Positions 1-10,007 of a DNA stretch of 64,000 nucleotides are shown piece after piece. This DNA comes from Caulobacter sp. S45 (lineage in GTDB: Bacteria; Pseudomonadota; Alphaproteobacteria; Caulobacterales; Caulobacteraceae). The stretch's first letter is position 1. Every line of letters begins with the position of its first letter. Made by a program: the position numbers and the translations under genes. The notes below the pieces were generated by a model that was not told where the DNA came from, made no database searches, and saw nothing but the letters and a program-made list of their open reading frames with translations. The stretch lies in NCBI RefSeq assembly GCF_009765965.1, contig NZ_LMUL01000014.1, positions 911,685 to 975,684 of the forward strand, read 5' to 3'.

Positions 1-1
1 C

Positions 2-1747
<1,746 letters not shown>

Positions 1748-1750
1748 TCC

Positions 1751-3391
1751 ATGCTGCAGATCGATAGCCTCGTCTTCAACGCCTGGGGCCGCCGGTTCTT
1801 CGACCAGGCCAGCGTCTCGATCCCGCCCAAGGCCAAGGTCGGCCTGGCCGGGCGCAACGGGGTGGGCAAGTCCACCCTGTTCAAGCTGATCCTGGGCGAA
1901 CTTCAGTCGGACGGGGGCAGCATCGAGATCCCGCGCACCGCCCGCATTGCGGCGGTGGCGCAGGAGCATCCGGCCACGCCGGTCAGCCTGATCGAGACCA
2001 TCCTGGCCGCCGATCTGGAGCGCAGCGGGCTCTATGCCGAACTCGACACCGCCGAGCCCGAACGGATCGGCGAGATCTGGGCTCGGCTGATCGAGATCGA
2101 CGCCGACCGCGCGCCCGCCCGCGCCGCGGAAATCCTCAGCGGGCTAGGCTTCTCCACCGCCGACCTGGACCGGGCGATGTCGGAGTTCTCCGGCGGCTGG
2201 CGGATGCGCGTGGCCCTGGCGGCGGCCCTGTTCGCCGAACCCGACCTGCTGCTGCTGGACGAACCGACCAACTATCTCGACCTGGAAGGCGCCCTGTGGC
2301 TGGAAGCGCGGCTGAAGCGCTATCCCCACTCCGCCCTGATCATCAGCCACGACCGCGAGCTGCTGAACAACTCGGTCGACTTCATCCTGCACATCCAGGG
2401 CGGCAAGCTGGAGCTGTACACCGGCGGCTACGACGACTTCGAACGCCGGCTGGCGGAGAAGAGCCGGCTGCAGGCCGCCACCCGCGTCAAGCAGGAGGCC
2501 GAGCGCGCCCACCTGCAGAGCTTCATCGACCGCTTCAAGGCCAAGGCCAGCAAGGCCGCCCAGGCCCAGTCGCGGGTCAAGCGGCTGGCCAAGCTGGCAC
2601 CCATCGCCGAGATGCTGTCGGACCGCGTCGCGCCCTTCAGCCTACCCTCGCCGGCCCGGCCGCTGGCCCCGCCGCTATTGAAGCTGGACGACGCTTCGGT
2701 GGGTTATGGCGGCGAGGCGATCCTGCGCGGGCTGAACCTGCGGATGGACGTGGACGACCGCATCGGCCTGCTCGGCGTCAACGGGGCGGGCAAGTCCACC
2801 TTCGCCAAGATGGTCGCCGGCGCCCTGCCGATCATGTCGGGCCAGATGCACCGCGAGCGCCGCATCCAGGTCGGCTGGTTCCACCAGCACCAGATCGAGG
2901 CGCTCGACCCCACCGACACCCCTCTGGAGATCATCCGCCGCGAAATGAAGGAGGCGACCGAGAACGCCCGCCGTTCGCGTCTGGCGCAGTTCGGCCTGGG
3001 CTTCGACAAGCAGGAGACCACGGTCGAGAACCTGTCCGGCGGCGAGCGCGCGCGCCTGTTGCTGAACCTGGTGGCGATGAACGCGCCGCACATGCTGATC
3101 CTGGACGAACCCACCAACCACCTCGACATCGACAGCCGCCGCGCCCTGCTCGACGCGCTGAACGACTATGAGGGCGCGGTGATCCTGATCACCCACGACC
3201 GCTCCCTCATGGAACTGGTCGCCGACCGGCTGTGGCTGGCGGCCGACGGACAGGTGAAGCCGTTCGACGGCGACATGGACGACTACGCCAAGTTCGTGCT
3301 CGACCGCGCCAAACAGGGCGCGCGCCCGACCCAGCTCGGCGGCGGCAAGAAGGCCAAGCGGGCCAAGGTCATGGCGAGCGAAGACGCGTAG
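1751..3391 (+). CDS. ABC-F family ATPase (YheS/Uup-like)
   Basis: Cytosolic ABC-F protein of 546 residues, with two ATP-binding cassettes in one chain and no membrane domain. Members bind the ribosomal E site and modulate translation. Cassette 1 has GRNGVGKST (Walker A), FSGGWRMR (signature) and LLLDEPTNYLD (Walker B). Cassette 2 has GVNGAGKST, LSGGERARL and ILDEPTNHLD. Between them lies the charged helical linker (about residues 235-280, with FIDRFKAKASKAAQAQSR) typical of the P-site tRNA interaction motif. The C-terminal end is short and lysine-rich. The ATG at 1751 follows the helicase stop by 3 bp, which suggests translational coupling with an RNA-related gene. The length fits the YheS-like branch better than antibiotic-resistance members, but the subfamily is an inference. 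Confidence 0.93.
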   Translation: MLQIDSLVFNAWGRRFFDQASVSIPPKAKVGLAGRNGVGKSTLFKLILGELQSDGGSIEIPRTARIAAVAQEHPATPVSLIETILAADLERSGLYAELDTAEPERIGEIWARLIEIDADRAPARAAEILSGLGFSTADLDRAMSEFSGGWRMRVALAAALFAEPDLLLLDEPTNYLDLEGALWLEARLKRYPHSALIISHDRELLNNSVDFILHIQGGKLELYTGGYDDFERRLAEKSRLQAATRVKQEAERAHLQSFIDRFKAKASKAAQAQSRVKRLAKLAPIAEMLSDRVAPFSLPSPARPLAPPLLKLDDASVGYGGEAILRGLNLRMDVDDRIGLLGVNGAGKSTFAKMVAGALPIMSGQMHRERRIQVGWFHQHQIEALDPTDTPLEIIRREMKEATENARRSRLAQFGLGFDKQETTVENLSGGERARLLLNLVAMNAPHMLILDEPTNHLDIDSRRALLDALNDYEGAVILITHDRSLMELVADRLWLAADGQVKPFDGDMDDYAKFVLDRAKQGARPTQLGGGKKAKRAKVMASEDA

Positions 3392-3425
3392 GCCGTCCTC
3401 GCTTACCAACTTAAACCTTCCGCTC

Positions 3426-4556
3426 TCACCTCACCATCGCGGACGCTTTAAGGCGCTCCTCGCGACCGTCCGCGGATTTGCGCCGCCCGAGCAAGCGCCG
3501 TCCCTCGAGCACCTGCCAGACCAGAACCGCGGGCAACCCGATCGCCAGGTCGCGACCGCGCTTGATCAGGGAAAGGCTGAGCGCCACTTCGGCGTTCAGA
3601 CCGAACACGGGCCCGAGCAGGACATAGCCGCCCTCGAGCACGCCCACCGCGCCCGGCACGAAGAAGGCCGCGCTGCGCAGCAGGTAGATCAGGCTCTCCA
3701 TCGCAATCACCGATGGGAAACTCAGCGGCGAACCCATCCAGCCCAGCACCCACCAGACACCGCCCGCAGCCCCGATCCAGGCGGCGAAGTGCAGCAGGAT
3801 GGAGGCGACGACGCGCATCGGATGGGCGTAGAGGTCCTTCAGCGCGACCTGGATCGAGGAGATGCTGTTGCGGATCGCCTTGGGCCAGCTCGAACTGAAC
3901 CTGTTCAGCAGTCCCAGACCCAGCCGCTGCGAAAAGATGAAAAGCGTCGCGGTGATCACGCCCACGGCGAGCCCGACCGCCAGGATCGGATCCAACAGCT
4001 TGTGGGGAAACCCTTTCGGCGCGTCGACGGCCAGGATCACCACGCCCACCGCCGTGAACATCAGCTGGCCCACGATCTCGGCTGCGAGATCGACGATGGA
4101 GGAGGCGACCGAACTCACCAGCGGCGCGCCCAGGACGGTCGCGCCGCGCGCGCCGACGACGAACCCTCCGAGTTGGGAGAAGGGCAGGATGTCGGAGGCG
4201 ACCTCGCGCATGAGGCGCCCGAAGATGAAGGCCGGCAGGTGGCGCAGCGGCAGGGCCGGCACGATGACGTACCAGGACCAACCCAGCAGGCAGAAGATCG
4301 CCAGAGTGTAGCCGCAGTACAGCGCAAAGCCGCCGAGCCCCAGCGTCGCCAGGGACGCGGCGACCGCACGCCAGCTGAAATGGGCGAACAGCGCCAGGAC
4401 GACCAGCGCACCGACGAAGATCAGCAGCGCGAAAAGGAGGCGAAGATAGGCTCGTCCGCCCGCCTTGGTATCGGGGGAAGGGTCGACGGAATCCGCCTCG
4501 CAACCTGTCTGCGCCGGGTCCTCGGCGGACAAGCGGTCAGCGTCAGGCGCAATCAC
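3426..4556 (-). CDS. HpnL-like lysylphosphatidylglycerol-synthase-type membrane protein
   Basis: Integral membrane protein of 376 residues with a 35-residue soluble N terminus and about seven or eight hydrophobic segments. The pattern fits the flippase-like LPG_synthase_TM family (UPF0104), which includes HpnL, found beside hopanoid genes. Segments such as RLMREVASDILPFSQLGGF and SLIYLLRSAAFFVPGAVGVLEGG carry the conserved polar residues inside helices. It starts with GTG, and the GTGA overlaps the stop of the upstream glycosyltransferase gene, so the two form an operon. HpnL-type proteins are thought to move or position lipid intermediates, and no activity is proven here. It could equally serve sphingolipids or another glycolipid. 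Confidence 0.8.
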   Translation of the reverse strand: MIAPDADRLSAEDPAQTGCEADSVDPSPDTKAGGRAYLRLLFALLIFVGALVVLALFAHFSWRAVAASLATLGLGGFALYCGYTLAIFCLLGWSWYVIVPALPLRHLPAFIFGRLMREVASDILPFSQLGGFVVGARGATVLGAPLVSSVASSIVDLAAEIVGQLMFTAVGVVILAVDAPKGFPHKLLDPILAVGLAVGVITATLFIFSQRLGLGLLNRFSSSWPKAIRNSISSIQVALKDLYAHPMRVVASILLHFAAWIGAAGGVWWVLGWMGSPLSFPSVIAMESLIYLLRSAAFFVPGAVGVLEGGYVLLGPVFGLNAEVALSLSLIKRGRDLAIGLPAVLVWQVLEGRRLLGRRKSADGREERLKASAMVR

Positions 4557-5815
4557 GCGGGAAACGAAGGCTCCTGCGACACGACATGGCGATCAACGGC
4601 GTGATGGACGCTCTCCACCGTCAACACCGGAGCCCGTCGCGCGAGGGCCGGGTTGCGATCGTGCGGGATCAGCTTGCCAGCGGTGCCGATCCGGAAACGA
4701 CGGCCTCGCCACATCACGGTCTTCCCCACATAGGCCGACAGATAGATCGCCACGGAGAGGAGATCCCTTATGGGCGCCATCCACCAAAGACCCAGCTTGG
4801 CGTTCAAGGCGCGGTCCACCATCACCATCACATAGATTCGCGACAGGCAGACGACCCCAAGCGCGACCAGACTAGCAACCGAGCCATGCAACAGCAGGAC
4901 GGCGGCCAGAACGGAGATCGCGGGGTGGCAGACGATGCTGCCGGCATAGGAGGCCGGGTCGATCAACCGGATCGTGCGCGCCCACCGCAGCTCGTGGGTG
5001 ATCAGGCTGCGACCGCTCCGCTCCGGACATCCGTGGCCGATGGTCATCGGAGGAATGGCGAAGCCGTAGCCGAGATCACGGATGGCCTGACCGATCTCAT
5101 AGTCGTCCGCCAGATGGTCGACGAAGCGAATGAAGCCGCCCGCCTGGTCCAGCACGTCCCTGCGGAAGGCCATGGTCGGCCCGAAGCAAGGCTTGGCCAG
5201 CCGGATGCCGAGCCCGAACGCCACGCTCGGCAGGAAGTGATAGTTGATCGCCATGGCGGAGAGCTTCGACCACAAGGTCCCGGTCGGCACGCCCACGAAG
5301 GCGCAGGAGACGTAACCCACCTCGGACGGCGAGAGCGCCGCCGCCAATCGACGGAGATAGTCCGGGCTGACGCTGACGTCGCTGTCGGCGACGACGATCA
5401 CGGGATGCTTGGCCAAACGCTCCATGTTGACCAGGTTGGAAATCTTCAGGTTCGCGCCATAGACCCGGTCGTCGATCACCATCTCGATATCGAGGCGGGG
5501 GAAGTCGGCGGCCAGCGCCCTTACGACCTGGATCGCGGGGTCGAACGGGTCGCGCACGCCGAAGATGATCTGGATCGGAGAAGGATAGTCCTGGGTGCAG
5601 AAGCCCTCCAGGCAGGCGCGCAGCCCCGGCTCGTCCCCATGCAGCGGCTTTAGGATCGTCACCGGGGGAAGGCTGGCCTCAGCCGCCGGCTGGCGCGAAA
5701 AGAACCATCCGACGGCCCAGCCCGACGCGAAGGTGTAAAGGGCGCCGATCAGCGAGAAGGCCAACAGGGCCCAGCCGATCGCCGTGATGACCTCGCTCAC
5801 GCCATGTTCCGCCAA
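4553..5815 (-). CDS. hpnI: HpnI-like membrane glycosyltransferase (GT21, ceramide-glucosyltransferase-like)
   Basis: Membrane-anchored GT-A glycosyltransferase of 420 residues. One N-terminal transmembrane helix (about 10-35) precedes a catalytic domain beginning VTILKPLHGDEPGL, which closely resembles HpnI, the enzyme that adds N-acetylglucosamine to bacteriohopanetetrol. Visible catalytic motifs are the metal-binding DSDVSV, the acidic DHLADDYEIG and the (Q/R)XXRW-like HELRWART. C-terminal hydrophobic helices follow. The same GT21 family contains ceramide glucosyltransferases, and Caulobacterales make glycosphingolipids, so a ceramide acceptor is a real alternative. The downstream hpnL-like gene overlaps it. 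The rest of a hopanoid cluster (shc, hpnH and so on) is not in the window. Confidence 0.8.
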   Translation of the reverse strand: MAEHGVSEVITAIGWALLAFSLIGALYTFASGWAVGWFFSRQPAAEASLPPVTILKPLHGDEPGLRACLEGFCTQDYPSPIQIIFGVRDPFDPAIQVVRALAADFPRLDIEMVIDDRVYGANLKISNLVNMERLAKHPVIVVADSDVSVSPDYLRRLAAALSPSEVGYVSCAFVGVPTGTLWSKLSAMAINYHFLPSVAFGLGIRLAKPCFGPTMAFRRDVLDQAGGFIRFVDHLADDYEIGQAIRDLGYGFAIPPMTIGHGCPERSGRSLITHELRWARTIRLIDPASYAGSIVCHPAISVLAAVLLLHGSVASLVALGVVCLSRIYVMVMVDRALNAKLGLWWMAPIRDLLSVAIYLSAYVGKTVMWRGRRFRIGTAGKLIPHDRNPALARRAPVLTVESVHHAVDRHVVSQEPSFPA

Positions 5816-6089
5816 ACCGCGCCGTCCTCACGATCGAGTTCTGCAAGAAAGCCCAGAGTATCGCGACCAACACGGCGGCGCTTCGGCCGCGGCGAACGCC
5901 CTATCTGGCAAGGTGCTGGAAAAGAGATTTGAACACGGAATCGGCGACAGATTTGTACGCCCCGCGCGACGATAACCCAGTTTAGGCGCGCAAACTCATG
6001 CGACACAAGGGCGTGTTCATGACGATCTTGCGTTCAGCGCCCACTTGTATCCGGCCAAGCTTGCGTGGAACGGGACGGCTCGTCATGGC
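5816..6089. other. Intergenic region between photolyase and hpnI-like genes, no gene seen
   Basis: This 274 bp stretch lies downstream of the leftward photolyase gene and upstream of the leftward hpnI-like gene, so it should hold the photolyase terminator and the hpnI promoter. I see no convincing coding sequence, RNA gene or strong hairpin in it. Confidence 0.5.
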
Positions 6090-7544
6090 TCAGGCGTGGC
6101 CGCCTCGCGCGTTGCGCAACGCCTCCAGGGCCCGCTTTCGGGCCGCCTCGTGCTCGACGATGGGCCCGGGATAGGTCTCACCCAACTTGATTCCAGCCTT
6201 GCGCAGATCATCCGCGGGGGCCGTCCACGGGGCATGGATGTATCGCCGGTCCAGCTTGGCGAGCGCGGGAATCCACCGGCGGACATAGTTGCCGCCCGGA
6301 TCGAACTTCTCGCCCTGGGCCATGGGGTTGAAGATGCGGAAAAAGGGCTGGGCGTCCGCGCCCACGCCCGCGCTCCACTGCCAGTTGGCGGTGTTGTTGG
6401 CAGGATCGGCGTCGACCAGGCAGTCCCAGAACCACCCCTCCCCCTGCCGCCAGTCGATCAGCAGGTGCTTGACCAGGAAGGAGGCGACGATCATCCGCAC
6501 CCGGTTGTGCATCCAGCCGGTGATCCAGAGCTGGCGCATGCCGGCGTCCACGATCGGATAGCCGGTCATACCCTGCGTCCAGGCCCTAAGCGCCGACGGA
6601 CTGCGCCGCCACTTCAGACCGTCCATGTTGCTGCGGAAGTTGCATTCGGCCAGCTCCGGCTGCTGGTCGAGCAGGTTGTAGTTGAACTCCCGCCAGCCGA
6701 TCTCGGCCAGGAACTTGTCGGCTTGGGGCTTCAGGTTCGGATGCACGGCGCCGGCCCGCTCGACGGCGGTGTAGACTTGGCGCGGGCCGATCTCACCCCA
6801 GGCCAGGTGCGGCGACAGGCGCGACCCACCCTCGATCGCCGGGCGGTCGCGGCCCTCGGGATAGCCTTCCAGCGCCTTGGATAGCAGGGCGTCGAGCCGC
6901 GCCTTGGCTCCCGCCTCGCCCGGCGTCCAGTCCTCGAACCCCGTCGACCAGTCGGGACCAGAGGGATGCAGCTTCCAATCCTCCAGGGCGTCAGAGGCCG
7001 GCCACGCGCCGGGCGGCTTCAGCTTGGACGGCGCGCGATGGAGGTGGATGTCCCCGACCAGGGGAGAGGCCGTGTTCCAAAACGGCGTGAACACCTTGTA
7101 GGGACCACCGGTCTTGGTCCGCACATCGGTCGGCTCCTGCAGCAGGGTGGCGTTGGAGGTCCGCACCTCGATCCCGTGCTGGCCGAGCCCATCGGCCAGT
7201 TCTTCGTCGCGCTGTTCGAGCTGGGGTTCGTAGCTGCGGTTCCAGCAGACCAGCCCCGCCCCGGTCTCGCGCACCAGCCTGGGCAGCAAGGCCGCCGCAT
7301 CACCCTTGCGCAGGACCAGCCGCGCCCCCGCCGCCGCCAGGTCCTTGGCCAGGGCCTTGAGCGACTTGTCGAGCCACCAGGACGAGGCCGCGCCCGGCCC
7401 GCGCACGGGACTATGGGTGTCCAGGATGAAGACCGGAATGACCGGCCGCCCCGACTGCACTGCTGTGTGCAGCGCCGGATTATCGGTGAGCCTGAGATCG
7501 CGCCGGAACCAGACGATGGCGGGAGAAGCGTCGTGGGCGGTCAT
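6090..7544 (-). CDS. phrB: Deoxyribodipyrimidine photolyase (class I CPD photolyase)
   Basis: Light-driven flavoenzyme that splits cyclobutane pyrimidine dimers; 484 residues, the usual length. The N-terminal alpha/beta antenna domain begins IVWFRRDLRLTDNPAL. The C-terminal FAD domain has SRLSPHLAWGEIGPRQVY, IGWREFNYNLL, TGYPIVDAGMRQLWITGWMHNR and the signature WFWDCLVDADPANNTANWQW. The tryptophans expected for electron transfer to FAD are present. It is transcribed away from the SOS mutasome genes imuA-imuB-dnaE2, and the 131 bp between the two starts contains a LexA box and several GANTC sites. This arrangement places photorepair and mutagenic bypass next to each other and possibly under shared control. 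Confidence 0.95.
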   Translation of the reverse strand: MTAHDASPAIVWFRRDLRLTDNPALHTAVQSGRPVIPVFILDTHSPVRGPGAASSWWLDKSLKALAKDLAAAGARLVLRKGDAAALLPRLVRETGAGLVCWNRSYEPQLEQRDEELADGLGQHGIEVRTSNATLLQEPTDVRTKTGGPYKVFTPFWNTASPLVGDIHLHRAPSKLKPPGAWPASDALEDWKLHPSGPDWSTGFEDWTPGEAGAKARLDALLSKALEGYPEGRDRPAIEGGSRLSPHLAWGEIGPRQVYTAVERAGAVHPNLKPQADKFLAEIGWREFNYNLLDQQPELAECNFRSNMDGLKWRRSPSALRAWTQGMTGYPIVDAGMRQLWITGWMHNRVRMIVASFLVKHLLIDWRQGEGWFWDCLVDADPANNTANWQWSAGVGADAQPFFRIFNPMAQGEKFDPGGNYVRRWIPALAKLDRRYIHAPWTAPADDLRKAGIKLGETYPGPIVEHEAARKRALEALRNARGGHA

Positions 7545-7547
7545 CCA

Positions 7548-7643
7548 GACTCCGGTTCAGGTCCGCAAGCCCTAACGCGCATCGCCGCCGATATCTCCCG
7601 CCTTCCGATTCGCCTGTTGACTCCGAGGTCCGGACTCGGAATC
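7548..7643. promoter_or_regulatory. Cluster of five GANTC (CcrM methylation-type) sites
   Basis: GANTC occurs at 7548 (GACTC), 7607 (GATTC), 7619 (GACTC), 7633 (GACTC) and 7639 (GAATC), all inside the 131 bp between the photolyase and imuA starts. GANTC is the target of the cell-cycle methyltransferase CcrM in Alphaproteobacteria. Given the base composition, well under one site would be expected here. Confidence 0.6.
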
Positions 7644-7649
7644 TATCAA

Positions 7650-7664
7650 GAACGAAAAGAGAAC
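7650..7664 (+). promoter_or_regulatory. LexA (SOS) box GAAC-N7-GAAC
   Basis: The sequence GAACGAAAAGAGAAC is an exact match to the alphaproteobacterial LexA operator (direct repeat GTTC-N7-GTTC read on the other strand). It ends 11 bp before the imuA start, so bound LexA would block transcription or initiation of imuA-imuB-dnaE2. It lies 106 bp from the photolyase start and could also affect that gene. Confidence 0.88.
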
Positions 7665-7675
7665 AAACCTTTCCC

Positions 7676-8563
7676 ATGTTCCAGCCGCCCAACCTTATCG
7701 ATCTGCGCGGCCGTATCTCGGCCATCGAACGTAATACGCTCAAAAGCGGGCGCAGGGCGCGTGGCGGGCTGCGCGCCGAAGACATCGGCGCGGCGGGTCT
7801 CAAACGCGCGCTGAGCTTTGGACCAGAGGCTGTGGACACACGCTTTGGCCTGGGCGGGCTGGCGTTCGGGGCGCATCAGGCTGCGGCGGGGCCGGGCGAC
7901 CGGACGGCTGTGGCCGTCTTCGCCGTCCTGCTGCTGGCGCGCCTGTTCAAGGCGTGGCCCGACCGTTCGGCCCTGCTGGTGCAGGAGGCGGAGACATTGC
8001 AGGAGGATGGCGCGCTGTACGGCCCGGGCCTGCATGCGCTGGGCCTGGATCCCGGCCGGCTGGCCCTGGTCTCGGCTCGCGACGGGGCGGAGGCGCTGAG
8101 GATCGTGGACGAAGCGACCCGCTCGGGCGCGGTCTGCGCGGTGGTGGGCGACCTGCGGCGCGGCGCCCGCAAGCTCGACCTGGCCCTGACCCAGCGGCTC
8201 AACGTCCACGCCCAGCAGACCTCGACCCTGACCCTGCTGCTCACCCCAGACCTGGACGGGACCAGCGCCGCCATGAGCCGCTGGCGCGTCGCCACCGCGC
8301 CCAGCCGCGCGCCACGCCGCTATCTTGGCGGCCCCACGCTCGACCTCGAACTTGTTCGCAATCGTCTCGGCCGGCCGGGGCGCTGGACCCTGGAATGGAG
8401 CAGCGAAGATGAAGCTTTCCGCCTTGCCACGCCGCTACGCCCACCTGTGGTTCTCACGCCTGTCCACCAATCGGACGCACCGTTCGCGGCCTTCCCCGGC
8501 GACCGCGCCCCTGGTGCTGGCGGAGAAGCAGAAGGGCGCGTTGCGGCTCACGGCGGTCGATAG
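7676..8563 (+). CDS. imuA: SOS mutagenesis protein ImuA
   Basis: RecA/SulA-related accessory protein of the LexA-controlled mutasome that, with ImuB and DnaE2, makes damage-induced mutations. The protein is 295 residues and has the family's mid-region (ALLVQEAETLQEDGALYGPGLHALGLDP and VCAVVGDLRRGARKLDLALTQRLNVHAQ) and the C-terminal stretch RNRLGRPGRWTLEWSSEDEAFRLATP. After that conserved end the frame continues about 45 residues and overlaps imuB by 155 bp. A LexA box lies immediately upstream. The tail after FRLATP looks like a read-on extension rather than a conserved domain. A frameshift in the original gene or a sequencing error is possible but not needed, since both genes look intact. 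Confidence 0.9.
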   Translation: MFQPPNLIDLRGRISAIERNTLKSGRRARGGLRAEDIGAAGLKRALSFGPEAVDTRFGLGGLAFGAHQAAAGPGDRTAVAVFAVLLLARLFKAWPDRSALLVQEAETLQEDGALYGPGLHALGLDPGRLALVSARDGAEALRIVDEATRSGAVCAVVGDLRRGARKLDLALTQRLNVHAQQTSTLTLLLTPDLDGTSAAMSRWRVATAPSRAPRRYLGGPTLDLELVRNRLGRPGRWTLEWSSEDEAFRLATPLRPPVVLTPVHQSDAPFAAFPGDRAPGAGGEAEGRVAAHGGR

Positions 8564-10007
8564 GACGGCCGAACGCGAGGGCCTCGGCGCCGGCATGACC
8601 CTGGCCGACGCCCGCGCCCGCACGCCGGGCCTGCGGATGGTCGAGGCCGACCCGGCCGCCGACCTCGCCCTGCTGGAGCGGCTGGCGGAGGCCTGCCGCC
8701 GCTACACCCCGGCGCTGGCTCTGCACGCGCCGGACGGGATCGACCTGAACCTCACCGGCTGCGCGGACCTGTTCGGCGGCGAGGCGGCGCTGCTGGCCGA
8801 GATCGCCGCGCGGTTCGCCTTCAACCTGCGCCTGGCGGTGGCCGACACGCCGGGTTTGGCCTACGCCACAGCCCGGTTCGGGCGCGGCGGCGTGGTCCCC
8901 ATCGGCGTGCGAGCCGAAGCCTTAGCCGATCTCCCCATCGCCGCCCTGCGCATCGAAGCCGACAGCGTCGAGGTGCTGCGCCACCTGGGCCTCAAGCGCA
9001 TCGGCCAGATCCAGGACATACCCCGCGCCGCCCTGGGCCGCCGCCTGGGAGAGGCGGCGCTGCACCGGCTGGACGAGGCGATGGGCCTGCGCGCCGGTCC
9101 GCTCGACCTGAAGCTTGAGGCGCCCCGCTTCATGGCCCAGCGCAGGATGTTCGAGCCGATCGCCGACGAGACCCAGGTGCTGCAAGTGACCGCTGATCTG
9201 GCCGCCGACCTGGTCACAGCCCTGGACACGCGTGGGATGGGCGGTCGCCGGTTCCGGCTGGACCTGTTCCGGGTCGACGGGGCGGTGAAACGGCTGGGAG
9301 TGGCGACCGGCGCACCGCTCAGCGACGCCCGCCGCATCGCCGCCCTGTTCGCCGAGCGGCTGGCAGGGCTTAACGAGGGGCTGGAGGCGGATTTCGGTTT
9401 CGACCAACTCCGCCTGACCGCCGAGGTCGCCGACGCCCTGAGGCCAGAGGCCGCCGACCTGCTGGACGTAGGCGACCTCGCCGGCGGGACCGAGGCCCTG
9501 GCCGATCTCGCCGACCGCCTGGCCGCACGCACCGGCGCCCGGATCGTGCGCCTGGCGCCGGGCGACGCCCACCGGCCGAAACGCGCCTGCAAGGCCGTCG
9601 CCCTTGGCGCACCCGTGGACTGGAGCGCCGAAGCCCCCGCCCGGTTCGAAAGCGCGCCGCTACGGCCGTTGCGCCTGTTCACCCCGCCCCAGCGCATCGA
9701 CGTGCCCATGGCCGAGGCGCCTGAAGGCCCACCGCGCCGCTTCACCTGGCGGCGCGTGGTCCGCACCGTGGTCCGCGCCGAAGGTCCCGAGCGGATCGAA
9801 CCGGAATGGGCGCTGGACGATGCGGACGCGTCCGTTCGCGACTACTACCGCCTGGAGGACGAGACCGGTCGCCGCTACTGGGTGTTCCGCCAGCATCGCT
9901 ACGACGCGTCGCCCGCCGCAAGGCCGGGAAAGCCGCCGCTCGATAAGGATGCGCCGCCCGAGCCGCCGCCTACACCGACATGGCGCCTGCACGGCCTGTT
10001 CGGATGA
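8409..10007 (+). CDS. imuB: ImuB, Y-family polymerase-like mutasome hub
   Basis: DNA polymerase Y-family homologue (532 residues) that is catalytically inactive in studied species and acts as the hub linking DnaE2, ImuA and the beta clamp. The start at 8409 is preferred because family similarity begins at RRYAHLWFSRLSTNR and a GGAG motif precedes it; an in-frame ATG at 8325 would give a non-homologous extension. The N-terminal region has GAGMTLADARARTPGL and LYTPALALHAPDGIDLNLTG-like palm sequence. LGLKRIGQIQDIPRAALGRR resembles the helix-hairpin-helix thumb, followed by a little-finger region. The acidic residues needed for polymerase activity are not evident in the N-terminal motif. It overlaps imuA by 155 bp and dnaE2 by ATGA. 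Confidence 0.92.
   Translation: MKLSALPRRYAHLWFSRLSTNRTHRSRPSPATAPLVLAEKQKGALRLTAVDRTAEREGLGAGMTLADARARTPGLRMVEADPAADLALLERLAEACRRYTPALALHAPDGIDLNLTGCADLFGGEAALLAEIAARFAFNLRLAVADTPGLAYATARFGRGGVVPIGVRAEALADLPIAALRIEADSVEVLRHLGLKRIGQIQDIPRAALGRRLGEAALHRLDEAMGLRAGPLDLKLEAPRFMAQRRMFEPIADETQVLQVTADLAADLVTALDTRGMGGRRFRLDLFRVDGAVKRLGVATGAPLSDARRIAALFAERLAGLNEGLEADFGFDQLRLTAEVADALRPEAADLLDVGDLAGGTEALADLADRLAARTGARIVRLAPGDAHRPKRACKAVALGAPVDWSAEAPARFESAPLRPLRLFTPPQRIDVPMAEAPEGPPRRFTWRRVVRTVVRAEGPERIEPEWALDDADASVRDYYRLEDETGRRYWVFRQHRYDASPAARPGKPPLDKDAPPEPPPTPTWRLHGLFG

Noticed and set aside
5925-5935. tRNA-like T-loop on the minus strand (GTTCAAATC)
   Set aside because: The flanking bases cannot form the T-stem, and no acceptor or anticodon arm is present.
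8409-8563. Possible frameshift joining imuA and imuB
   Set aside because: Each gene keeps full conserved domains and imuB has its own start and ribosome binding site, so a simple overlap is the better explanation.
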